In this document: one piece after another, positions 1 to 11,040 of the stretch | Layout of the letters: the number at the start of each line of letters is the position of its first letter | Position numbering within the stretch: the first letter of the stretch is position 1 | DNA from: Bugula neritina | Lineage: Eukaryota; Bryozoa; Gymnolaemata; Cheilostomatida; Bugulidae | Assembly (NCBI GenBank): GCA_964035545.1 | Contig: OZ037767.1 | Span: 22,983,128-23,047,127, forward strand | Direction of reading: 5' to 3' | DNA: 64,000 nucleotides | Program-made: the position numbers and the translations under genes | The notes under the pieces: generated by a model | The model's input: the letters and a program-made list of their open reading frames with translations, nothing else | What the model was told of the DNA's origin: nothing | Database searches by the model: none

Positions 1-262
1 TTTTTAGAAAATTTACAAAACACACTCGCCTAAACTTTTATGCAGCAAGTGTTTCAGGATTTGCCCCCTCTTTAGCACAAAACCAAGTACCATGGCCAAC
101 ACCTTTACAATAAAGGAAACTTGTGTTTCTAGTAAAGCATATTTGGAATAAATGACTGTAGATTAGAGAGATTAACTCATTACAGGATGTTCTGCTAACT
201 TGAATCGTGACACTTGGTCAGCGCATGATATTTTTTCAGATAAAGTTGAATTTATATTTCAG

Positions 263-3200
263 GGTGCCGGGTTTAGTCGTCAGTATCGAAGCCACAGACA
301 TGCAACTGGCAATATAATTGAACGGTTAGGCCTGGAAACCGAGCTACAGGTAGGTTCTGTAGTCTCTAAGGGCACCTATACTTAGTATTTAGTGAAAGTA
401 TGTACTATGTGGTTATGTACTTTGTATGCTGTAGGTAAGTTCTATATATGACAAAGGTGTGTTGTGTATATTCTGTGAATATGTACCTTGTACCTTTCAG
501 GGTCACTCTGGATGTGTTAATTGTTTGGAGTGGAGTAAAGAAGGAAAGTGAGTGTTTTTCAAAATATTTTTTAATCCTTCATTTGTCAACATCATAACGT
601 CAATCACTAATTTATAATATATAATATTTGTGCAAGTTTTAGTTATTAGGAGTTATCTTTCTTTTATATACATATTTGTTATTACATCTAGTGTTGTATT
701 GCAACTGATATTACTATATTACCACCAGTTTGATATATCATATAACAATATATGTATTATATTACAACCAACACTGATATATTACCACCAGTTTATTGGC
801 AAGTGGATCTGACGACTGCAATGTTATTCTCTGGTCTCCGATGTCCCACAGGAAACTCACCACCTACAGAACTCAACACAATGGAAATATTTTCTCTGTG
901 AAGGTAAACTTCGCTCTAGCCTCTCTGTGCTAATCATGTAATATGACCTTTAGAAACTGTATAGTCTATATAGTGTATATGAGAACTGTATAGTGTATAT
1001 GAGAACTGTATAGTGTACATGGGAACTGTATAGTGTATATGGAAACTGTATAGTGTATATGGGAACTGTATAGTGTACATGGAAACTGTATAGTATATAT
1101 GGGAACTGTATAGTATATATGGGAACTGTATAGTGTATATGGGAACTGTATAGTGTATATGGGAACTGTATAGTATACATGGGAACTGTATAGTGTACAT
1201 GGGAACTGTATAGTGTATATGGGAACTGTATAGTGTATATGGGAACTGTATAGTGTATATGGGAACTGTATAGTGTCTATGGGAACTGTATAGTGTACAT
1301 GGGAACTGTATAGTGTATATGGGAACTGTATAGTGTATATGGTAACTGTATAGTGTACATGAGAACTGTATAGTATATATGGGAACTGTATAGTGTATAT
1401 GGGAACTGTATACTGTACATGGGAACTGTATAGTCTATATGGGAACTGTTTAGTGTATATGGGAACTGTATAGTCTATATGGGAACTGTATAGTGTACAT
1501 GGGAACTGTATAGTGTACATGGGAACTGTATAGTGTACATGGGAACTGTATAGTGTACATTTTAGTTTGTATTATATGTTAAAGTGTGCCGTTTATCTAG
1601 TTTATGCCGAGGAGTTTGAACAGAGTACTGGCTACGGGGGCGGCTGACACTAAGATCACAGTCCTGGATATTGAATCTACAAACACACTGCATGTTTTCA
1701 CCAACCATAAGGGGAGGGTGAAGAGATTAGCTGTGGCTGAAGACGAACCTCATTTACTCTTTAGTGCTGGTGAAGATGGGACAGTGATGTAAGTGTGTAT
1801 ATTCAACTCCGTATTACACTGTATATGTTGTTATAGCTTATTTAAGTGTATATAAAACTCCGTAGTACATTTAATATGTTGATATGTCATATGTAAATAT
1901 ATATACAATTCAGTATTACGTTGTATATATATAGTATGTGTGCGTGTGTGCGTGTATTATATAGGCATGGATGGTGCATTGTAAGTATGTAGTAGTAAGT
2001 GTATAATAGTACAATATATTGAACTGTATAGACTTGACTCTGTAGGCAGTTTGATCTGCGCTGTCCCGAGGAATATTCCAAGGACAGCCCTCGTTCTGTC
2101 ATTGTCAACCTCAACCACTATGTCGGTATCTCAGCTGAAGCAAAGTGCCTGAGTATCTGCCCCACAAAGACTGAGTTACTGGCTGTAGGTAGCGGGGACC
2201 CTTATGTTAGACTCTACGACAGAAGGATGATACGGTGCAGTGACGTCCCCAACCACTCTGCGGATACTTGTGATGAACAGTACGACCTGCCTGCTAACTG
2301 CGTCAACTACTTTGTACCCGGTGAGGCCCCTTTGGGCACTGTCTCAACCTGTCACATGCATGCCGCTATTAAAACTCAACTTGATAGGGGTCATTTTATT
2401 TAATTGAGTACATATTATATATCTTTAATTTTTAGCTATTTTTCACAGTTTAGCAGCTAATGTATATAGTTTCTTGCATTAAAATGATAAAATATTAACA
2501 AATACAGCTGAATAACCAGGGTTGTTTTTTAATTTTGCATGATTTGCTATGTTTTATATTAAATTTTTTAGTAAATTTTGGTGAAAAAAGTACCACACCT
2601 GCACACCCAAATATACTAAAAAAATGAAATAAAACATAGAAAATTATGCAAAATTAAAACAAAACCTTGCTTATTCAGCTGTTTTTGTTAATATTTTATT
2701 GGTTTAATGCGAGAAACTATATACATCAGTGGCTGAACTGTAAAACACAGCTAAAAACTAGAGATATATAGTCTGTACTAAATTAAGTAAAATGACCCAT
2801 ACTCATGCGATTATTTTTTACTGCTGTAAGTTTTCTTGTTATTGTTTATAGAATCTGTAGGCTTCTGATAATATTCTTGTAAACTCTTTGTAGGTCATGT
2901 TCCCTCGAAGGTGGAAGACTACAGCAGGCGGTACAGGATGTTAGCAGCCACTTATCTCACATTTTCTCCCGACGGTCGTGACCTTCTTGTGAATCTCGGA
3001 GGGGAACAAATATATCTTTATAATATCTACGAGAAAACTCGCTCATACAGACTCGAGAGAGCTCATAGAAATGGCTGTCATACCAGCTCATGTGCAGGTA
3101 AAATCCGCACAGAACTTTTACATTGACAGAAATATGCTTTTGGTCTTTTTTAAATTCTAAACTTTTTTATATGGGAATTGTTATGTTACATTACAAGTTT

Positions 3201-5550
3201 TCAGCTGTTAGACTAGAATCTGTTTTGATGAGAAATCTCTTGTATAATGCTCTACATTGGTTGTCTAGGTGACACCTCATCTTCGCAACCCAATGGCTAC
3301 CATTCTAAAAACTATACTTCATTTGTACTTTCCGAGGAGTGTTCATCTCAAAGGGAGGAAAAGTCAACCCCCCTACCTCCCAATATTGAATTCCTAAAAC
3401 AACAGGCTAACCATAACTATGAAAGGCAGCGTTATGCTGAGTCAGTTTCGTTATATAACAAGGCCATCTTCTTGCACCCGACAGCAGCAGTATTGTATAG
3501 TAACAGGGCTGCTGCCTTGCTCAAGAGAAGCTGGTGAGCTCCTAACTTACTCTGTTGTTTTCACAAATATTAGCAGCAATGTTGTATTTTAATTCCCTAT
3601 CAAGTTGTGATTGTGACTATTGAGCCTTAAGGGGAAGTTAAACATGCCCTGTTGAAAGTTATCACACAAGTAAGCGCAGCTCAACTTGTAGTTATCCTGT
3701 AATTATTTGAATATAAACAAGAGAGGATGACTTTTAATTATGAATCTAGACAATTTTGTAGAAAATTTGTTAAAAAAGGGCTTTTTTTGTCAACGAAGTT
3801 ATTGAATTGGCATTCTTTCCAATAAAACTGATCAATGTTTCAATTTATTTGAAAAAAAATTGCCTGCCACAAAAATATGCCCTGGCTTTGTCGTACAATG
3901 ACAATTTAATTATTACTAGATTCTATTAATTGGATTTCACTTACTCATGTTTAAATTATTTATGCACAACTTTCAGTTTCCTGTCGTGTATTGTATGCTC
4001 GTGTTGAAGGAACGGAGATGATTACGCTGCCCTGGCGGACTGTTTCACTACGATTGGGTTGGATAGTCAGCAGTATAAAGCATTCTACAGACTGTGTAGA
4101 TGTCTACTGCAACTCGGCCGGCTGGAGGAAGCCATGATATGCTTTGAGCACTTTGAGCGGGTGTTTCCTGAACGAGCGTCGGGTCACTCGTTTGAAAAAC
4201 TTAAAGAAGAGTTGCAAGACAACATAGCCTCCAAAAATAATTCACCTTCAGGTATTTTATGGATGTAACTAATAAAAGTAAATTACTATTAGGTGATTTA
4301 TAGATATTATACATAATAAAAATCATTCACTATCAAGTATTTTATAGATATTATGCATAATATAATTAATTCACTATCAAGTCTTCTATAGATGATGTGA
4401 CGGAATTTGGTCATAGTGTGCTCTACTCTGTAGGGAAAAATAAAAGAACCAATTCAGAAACTGATGGAGTGAGAGTTGAGTCACGGCAACAGGAAATGGA
4501 GTGGAAACGCTTGTCCTACGACTACTCGCAGAGATTCTGTGGGCACTGCAACACAACCACAGACATTAAAGAAGCCAACTTTATTGGCGAGTAAGCAAAT
4601 TCATATAGTCTGCTGTATATTACACCTTATACTACTCTATTATACTGTATATGACACCTTACACTACTCTATTATACTGTATATTACACCTTATACTAAT
4701 CTATTATACTGTATATTACACCTTATACTAATCTATTATACTGTGTATTACACCTTATACTACTCTATTCTACTGTGTATTACACCTTATACTACTCTAT
4801 TCTACTGTATATCACACCTTATACTACTCTATTATACTGTACATTACACCCTATGCCACTCTATTATACTGTATTTTACACTTCATACCATTCTAGTACA
4901 CCGTATATTACACACCATATATTACATATCACTCTCACCTTGTACTGTTTTCTTCTCAAGCAACGGACAGTATATCTGCGCTGGGTCTGATGATGGCTCC
5001 TTCTTCATATGGGATAGACTGACTTCCAACATAGTGCGAACACTCAGAGGGGACGAGTGCATAGTAAACTGTGTGCAGCCCCACCCAGAGATATGTTTAC
5101 TGGCTACAAGTGGTATAGACCCAGTAGTCAGACTGTGGTCCCCTCTGCAGGTTTGTCTATCATCTTGTAGCCAATCAGTTATGTTGTAGCATATCAGTTA
5201 CAATTTGATCATTCAAAAGATATATTTTTTATATAAATGCTGCTTTGTTAGGGTTTAAGGCTCTCTTTGCTATATTCAAAACGGAAACATACAATGGATC
5301 GATCAACACAGTCCCAGCGATTAGTAATGATCTCATTTCCTGTTTTACTCTCTTTTGACAGGAAGGGGTTAAGAATGAAAGACACATTGACAACACACAT
5401 GCCGCTGCCGGTCTCAATCAGCGCAGGATGAATGCTGACCCGTTGGAGGTGATGTTGATGAATATGGGACACACTCTACACTCATTCAACTCTTCCGACT
5501 CTGATAATGAGAATGGTGGTGGTAGAGACATGCAGTGTCGTCCTTTCTAA
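263..5550 (+). CDS. WDTC1: WD and tetratricopeptide repeats protein 1 (Adipose orthologue), 5' partial
   Basis: WDTC1 is a substrate receptor of CUL4-DDB1 E3 ubiquitin ligases and a regulator of fat storage. Eleven exons join in frame: 263-349, 501-547, 792-903, 1601-1788, 2046-2320, 2894-3097, 3269-3533, 4010-4251, 4392-4590, 4961-5150, 5362-5550 (TAA). They give 665 residues, close to the vertebrate length of about 677, so roughly one short first exon is missing to the left. WD40 repeats fill residues about 28-290, with DDB1-contact-type DxR ends (FDLR, YDRR). TPR units follow at about 345-455 (QRYAESVSLYNKAIFLHP and LGRLEEAMICFEHF). A second WD40 block then contains YCGHCNTTTDIKEANF-like and GSDDGSFFIW sequence. 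The protein ends in MQCRPF, like the vertebrate tail. Seen: exons, domains and ending. Known: the ligase role. The gene identity is very secure; the exact 5' end is not. Confidence 0.95.
953..1562. repeat. 20-bp minisatellite in WDTC1 intron 3
   Basis: About 30 head-to-tail copies of a 20-bp unit (GGGAACTGTATAGTGTATAT) fill most of intron 3. The register is perfect: there is no indel over the array, and variation is limited to a few positions (GTGTATAT, GTGTACAT, GTATATAT, GTCTATAT). The open frames on the minus strand here are a by-product of the repeat and not genes. Confidence 0.97.
2398..2798. mobile_element. Foldback (MITE-like) inverted repeat in WDTC1 intron 5
   Basis: Two arms of about 180-190 bp, 2398-2575 and about 2610-2798, are imperfect reverse complements. 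The outer ends are GGGTCATTTTATTTAATTG and the matching AAATTAAGTAAAATGACCC. A short unpaired centre holds CACACCTGCACACCC. There is no coding capacity. The structure is that of a non-autonomous hairpin DNA element. No clear target-site duplication could be read, so the transposon superfamily is unknown. Confidence 0.75.
4240..4391 (+). repeat. 43-bp tandem repeat that constitutes WDTC1 intron 8
   Basis: Four diverged copies start at about 4240, 4282, 4325 and 4369 (ATTCACYWTCAGGTATTTTATAG-like). Copy 1 includes the last coding bases of exon 8 and the donor (CTTCAG then GTATTTT). Copy 4 includes the acceptor (TCTTCTATAG then ATGATG). The whole 140-bp intron is therefore made of this unit. Confidence 0.8.
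4608..4912. repeat. 32-bp minisatellite in WDTC1 intron 9
   Basis: About nine copies of a 32-bp unit (ATATTACACCTTATACTAAT followed by CTATTATACTGT) occupy most of the 370-bp intron between the exons ending at 4590 and starting at 4961. The copies decay toward the 3' end. Confidence 0.92.
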
Positions 5551-5656
5551 TAACTCTCGCAATGTGCTGATACATAATAGCTGTATAAGTTATCATATTA
5601 TTTATTTTTAGATTATTTATTTTATTTTTACAGAGCTTATATACTTCTGTGCTTGA

Positions 5657-5662
5657 AATAAA
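5657..5662 (+). terminator. Polyadenylation signal of WDTC1
   Basis: A canonical AATAAA lies 107 bases after the WDTC1 stop codon, in an AT-rich 3' untranslated region. A second AATAAA follows shortly after 5700. This is the expected spacing for a compact 3' UTR, but no transcript data are available. Confidence 0.6.
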
Positions 5663-6149
5663 GTTGTGCTGCTATTATCAGCTAGTTTGGACTTTTTAGA
5701 GAAACAATAAACATTGGCTGATGGTACATAAATGTCGTTCCGGGTGTTTGAAGACTGTGAAAAGGTGAGAAAACGGTGAGACTGACTGTGACAATAGCAA
5801 TGAGTTGTTGCAATATTTATTGTGATCAGAATGTGTATAGTTATAACAACAAGTGAAACATGTAGTGTGACAATAACGTTATTATAAATTTACCCACTTA
5901 CTCTGACTGTGCCTTAGTGAATATGAGTGTGAGTAGAATTATCCCAGTGAGTGTGATTGTAGCAATGAGTATGAGGATAGATTATATTTACATGTAAAGT
6001 TATGAGAATGAAGCATTATAGAATAAAATAATATGGGCATTTGCAAGCAATTAGTATTCTCTACACTTTAAGATATCTCTGGTAGTCATTATCAGCATGA
6101 GTTGTATTGACTCTCTATGGAATAATACGTTGTATCTACTTCAGACTCA

Positions 6150-6365
6150 AGGGAGCAGCCGTGGTCTAGGGGTTAGAGTGTTTGCCTGGTAAACACAAAG
6201 GTCATGGGTTCGAGCCCTGACAAAGACCATTGGTGATGTTAGGAAGAGCATCCAGTCATAATTGCTCCTGTGCCTCATTTAAATAAGTCCTTAGCCCGCT
6301 TTAACAAAAACCCTTTCTATCAGGGTTTTCTCACAGGGATAGTGACTATAAACTTGCATGAGAAC
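6150..6365 (+). mobile_element. tRNA-derived SINE, copy A, with target-site duplication
   Basis: A tRNA-like head (GCAGCCGTGGTCTAGGGGTT as A box, GGGTTCGAGCCC as B box) is followed by a central block containing TTAGGAAGAGCATCCAGTCA and a tail ending near GACTATAAACTTGCA. The flanks are a 16-bp duplication, ATCTACTTCAGACTCA at 6134-6149 and ATCTACTTCAAACTCA at 6366-6381, with one mismatch. That marks a retroposed insertion. Confidence 0.88.
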
Positions 6366-7348
6366 ATCTACTTCAAACTCACCAGCATTTGTCAGAGATA
6401 TGGAACATGGAGGCCACTCTTACTTAGGCTACTAACAAGTATAGCAAAGCTTAATAATTTGCAGTTGAGTGGAACAAAGGAAGTCACCCTCAATATCAGT
6501 GTTTTGTAGTTGGTTGGTTGAAGCTTGATACTCAGTTTGATCTTTATGTGTCAGTTTCAAAACACTTTGATTTTTTCACCGTGTTTGAAACTCATTGCTA
6601 AGTTGAAGACGAATGTTACTGAATTTGCAGTTTTGCTTTAAGCTTGCTGAAATCTCATTCGCTGTTGGCTACTGCATGAGGCACGTTTTCATTTGTCTTG
6701 ATTCGTTTTGAAATTTCTAGAAGTTTTCCATTCAAGTTGTTCCTCAGATTGAGTTACTTTCCATCTATTGCTATAAATTCTTTGTTTAGACTTCTAAACA
6801 GCTTCTATCATAGCCTAAGGTCATGGGAATTTATTCAGATTGTTCACAATTGACCAACTTTTCAACTCAGCTATACTATTACATAGGTTGCTATATATTT
6901 TGAAGATTTGTAGAGACCAAACACACCAATAGACAAGTTAGATGTATTGCAGCGATGCATATCCCATAGCAGTGCCAGTTACTGCGCCATGTTAATAACC
7001 ACGACAAGCGATGCAAGGTGCTCTTGTAATCTCTTGAGCTCTTGACTTTTCTGACAGCCAATGGCTTCTATAAGATGAGTGCTTTCAAGTACCATAAAGC
7101 TGTTTTATGGTACTTGATTCGAACTAAATATAAAATGAACTTAAAACTAAATATAAATTTTTGAGATTCTCTTTGTAGATAAACTTTAAGTTCTGTTGCA
7201 ACTTGTAGCTTATCAAATCAGTAACTTGGAATTTGAAGCAAGGAAACATGAAACTGCTTGTTTATTATCTGTAGTTTGTTTCATTTGTCCTATACGAAAA
7301 TTTAAATGTCGGTAAATTTTGAAAGTCTCCTCAGAAGGTAACATAATT

Positions 7349-8343
7349 ATGGGAGATCAGCAAGCAAGAGAACTTCATTTAAAGAAAAAGCAGTTTGCTC
7401 GGTCTATATGTGATGCTTTAGTCGGCAGTGATAAATATGGGCTTTTCCAGATTCTTCAAAGAATAGAGTTTGTGAGTATTTGATATTCCTTCGTTGCTCT
7501 GCGCTAACTTTTTATAACTCAATGTTATGTTTCACAGCAATTATCTTGCCTAATGTGCATAGCATATTGCTATATTGTTTGTTTGCTCACTGTTGTCTAT
7601 AAAATGTTGTTTGTTTGTGTTTTGCTGAATTATGTGCTTTGTAACCATATTTTGTCTCTTAGAGTTTTTTCTAACAAGCGTTTACTACAAAATGCTGCCT
7701 TTTATATAAATTGTAGCGTTTTCATCAACAGCAAAAAATGCAAATATAAATCCAAGTATTTTAGTACCTGCTCAACAAATATGTCCACTCTGCTTAAGAT
7801 GGAATACATATATAACGACTCTATAATGTCCTAAATTACAGGCCTTGCTTAATGTTAAACGGATTGAATTCACTCTTACAGTTTGAGAGCTCAACTATGG
7901 ATGCATTATAGCATTACAGCTGCTCTAATTTTTGTATAACAAGTCTTTATTTAGCTGCACTTTCAGAATTTAGCCAAATTGTTTTCAAACTTGAAGAAAT
8001 TATTGCTATCGGCATTTTTAACTTCAATTTTCAAAAGCAAAGCGTCCCATCTGTAATATAAAATTCCTTCCATCTTTATCTTTTGATTATCATCCGTTTG
8101 AATAAATAACTTTGCTTTTGGTTATTAAGCTAACTGAAGCTATATCTAAAGGACAATTTAGTGTGTGACTTCATGTCAACCAGAAGAGTTCTCTCAGTCT
8201 GTCACACAGTTCCATTACTCTGGTCACATCACACAGCATCTGCTAAATTATTAAATTACAGCATTTATCACATGTGTTCATTATATATTACACTACATCT
8301 ATTCGTTATATATTACACCATATCTGTTTATATTGTGCTACAA

Positions 8344-8396
<53 letters not shown>

Positions 8397-10956
8397 ACTA
8401 ATATATTAAACCATATCTATTTCTAATATATTAACCCACATATTATACTATTGATATATCACATCATAATCATATCTTCAGGTGAGACTGGACGTACAAG
8501 AAATATGTACTCTACAAACATCAGATGGAAAGTCTCCTATAAGATACGCCATTAGCAATGCCAACGGGAACTCAGGTAATCATTTATATTATATTTTAGA
8601 GGAAGTTCAGTATTTTACTGTCTTAAGTGTGATGATTGTAGCATGTCCCACATTGTAATGCCAGCTGTTGCTAATTACATAAAGTATCATAATATTATAT
8701 TACACAGGGTATCATAACATATTACACAGAGTATCATAATATATTACACAGGGTATCATAATATATTACACAAGGTATCATAATATATTATACAGAGTTT
8801 CATAATATAATGTATAGTACCATAATACATATATTATATATTATAACATACACTAATGTGTAGTTAGTGCAATCCCATCTTGATAGAGCAACTAATTTAA
8901 AAACAAGATTATTCAAATAGCAAGAGCCACTTGCACACAACATGTAACATAACAGGAGTCACTTGAGAGCTCAAGCACCATTAACTCAGTATAATTACAC
9001 CATATCAGTATAATATATATCATACACTGGTAATACTCTCATAACTTGACTATTGACTAGCTGGGAAACTGAAATAATTCTTCTTGTAGCGTCACGTAAT
9101 ATTGATAGCAAGAAGTAATATACAGAATGGAATCATTTCACATCTTAGAGTCACAATTATTTGTAATTTTTGATTCTTCTGTTTAGTTAGTGATAGGTTC
9201 CCTTCCCCCAACTTGATAGACAATGCTTTGATAGTGTGCTTGTAATGGTAATTAAAGATAATAACTGAAAATGTAAATAGAAGTTGTTACTGTTACCCAA
9301 CAGGGATCTATATTTAAACGGAGTTCAGAGTTTACTCTTGCTACTTCAAATTTTGTTTTTTTTCTTAAACTTCCTATGCTGCTTCTCAGCCTTTTCAACT
9401 AAAGAAACTCCTTCCTGTTTATCTTTAATTCTAGTAGTTCTCTATTTTTAGATGTATTTTTTTATCCTATTCATTTTTGTCTGTAGCTTAAAATTCCACC
9501 ACCAGAATTCTTTCTCCAGATGTTTTTCACTTTTCGATACTTCTTATTATATCTAGCACTCTCATATACATCTTTTGTTTGGTTCTGATTCATCATCTTA
9601 ATTGTTCAACTAAGGTTTCTATGAACCTATTAATACACTCTTGCCCTTTTGACCTCAGTCAGATTGTTCTCTTTTACTTTTGCTTTCTCTCATATTCATT
9701 ATATGCGCCTGTGTATAGAAGTGGACTCACCCAAACTGTCTTTTCTCACACGTGTATAAAAACCCACGCAAGTTTATAATCACCATCTTTGTGAGAAAAC
9801 CCCTGATGGAAAGGGTTTTTGTTAAATCTGAACTAAGGACTTAGTTAGATGTGGCACAAAAGCCATTATGGCTGGATGCTCTTCCTAACATCACCAATAG
9901 CCTTTGTCGGAGCTCGAACTCATAACTTCATGTTTACTAGACAAATGCTCTAACCCCCTAGACCACGGCTGCCTTTCTCACAAGTATATAGTCAATCACA
10001 GAATGGTACCTCCCACTCCCCTCCCACTCTTGTGCACGAGTCTTACTTGATTACAGATATGCTAAAGTTAATGAAGGAGAAGAACATAAGTCTGGACGTT
10101 GAGTTGGGGCCAGAAAAGATGTCCGCCTTGCATCTGGCTGTTAATGTCCAGGATAAGAAAATTCTCAAGTACTTGCTCACGGAGTGTAATATTAGAATCA
10201 ATGCTACTGATGCGGTTGTATGTACTTTTTTATATCACTATATTACAGTGAAATATTGGAGTTCACATTATTACTATTGGTTGTATAATTTATCTATTGC
10301 TATATCAATATATGGTATACTATTATAATTAATATATATACACTGTAATGCATGTGTTACCAAAGAGTATATACACTGTATTGTATATATTATTAAAAAG
10401 TATATACAATATACTGTATATACTACCTAAGAGTTTATACACTGTATTATATATACTACCGAAGAGTTTATACACTGTAATGTATATATCATCATTAAAG
10501 AGTATATACACTGTATTGAGTATATTACCAAAGAGTATATACACTGTATTGAGTATATTACCAAAGAGTATATACACTGTAATGTGTATATTACCAAAGA
10601 GTATATACACTGTAATGTAAGATGTAACATCTGCTGCCACAGGGTGAATCTGCCCTTCACTATGCTGTCAAGAGCAGGTCCCTTGAAATCTGTGAGGTTC
10701 TTCTCAAGAAGGGAGTCAACGTAAACAAACAGGACAAATGTGGAAGAACAGCCCTTCATACTGCTATAGGCCAGTTAATATCTGATCCAGTAAGTTCAAT
10801 CAGTTGATAGTGTATTTGTATATAGTGTGCTTTCAGCTCTATTTTAGTTCAGCACCTTTCTTTACTGTGACATTCAATTATGTGACATAGTGGTCAGCTA
10901 TTAAATAGTTACATGATTCACTGACACTTTCCTTATGCAGTATTAATATATATATT

Positions 10957-11040
<84 letters not shown>

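Larger units (their letters stand above)
5551..7348. other. Intergenic interval between WDTC1 and the ankyrin gene
   Basis: This stretch holds the WDTC1 3' untranslated region, a degenerate GTGA/GAGTGTGA-rich stretch at about 5760-5960, one SINE (6150-6365) and presumably the promoter and 5' untranslated region of the ankyrin gene. I see no convincing exon. The 79-codon open frame at 6270-6509 begins inside the SINE. Confidence 0.6.

Noticed and set aside
91-133. MANTFTIKET as a possible WDTC1 first exon
   Set aside because: No GT donor follows in a usable position and the residues do not resemble the WDTC1 N-terminus.
934-1520. Three overlapping minus-strand open frames rich in YTIQFPYTLYSSH
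   Set aside because: They are translations of the 20-bp minisatellite; a 20-bp period gives a 20-residue protein repeat in any open frame.
953-1562. Possible CRISPR array
   Set aside because: The repeats are directly contiguous without unique spacers and lie in an intron of an animal gene; the same holds for the other arrays.
4476-5189. 237-codon plus-strand open frame
   Set aside because: It reads through WDTC1 intron 9 and its minisatellite; only its end, from 4961, is the true exon 10.
6270-6509. 79-codon plus-strand open frame
   Set aside because: It begins inside SINE copy A and runs into flanking non-coding DNA; similar SINE-derived frames occur at 40551-40799.
10329-10759. Open frames on both strands with TVYILFGN or LPKSIYTV repeats
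   Set aside because: They are produced by the 33-bp minisatellite in intron 3 of the ankyrin gene.
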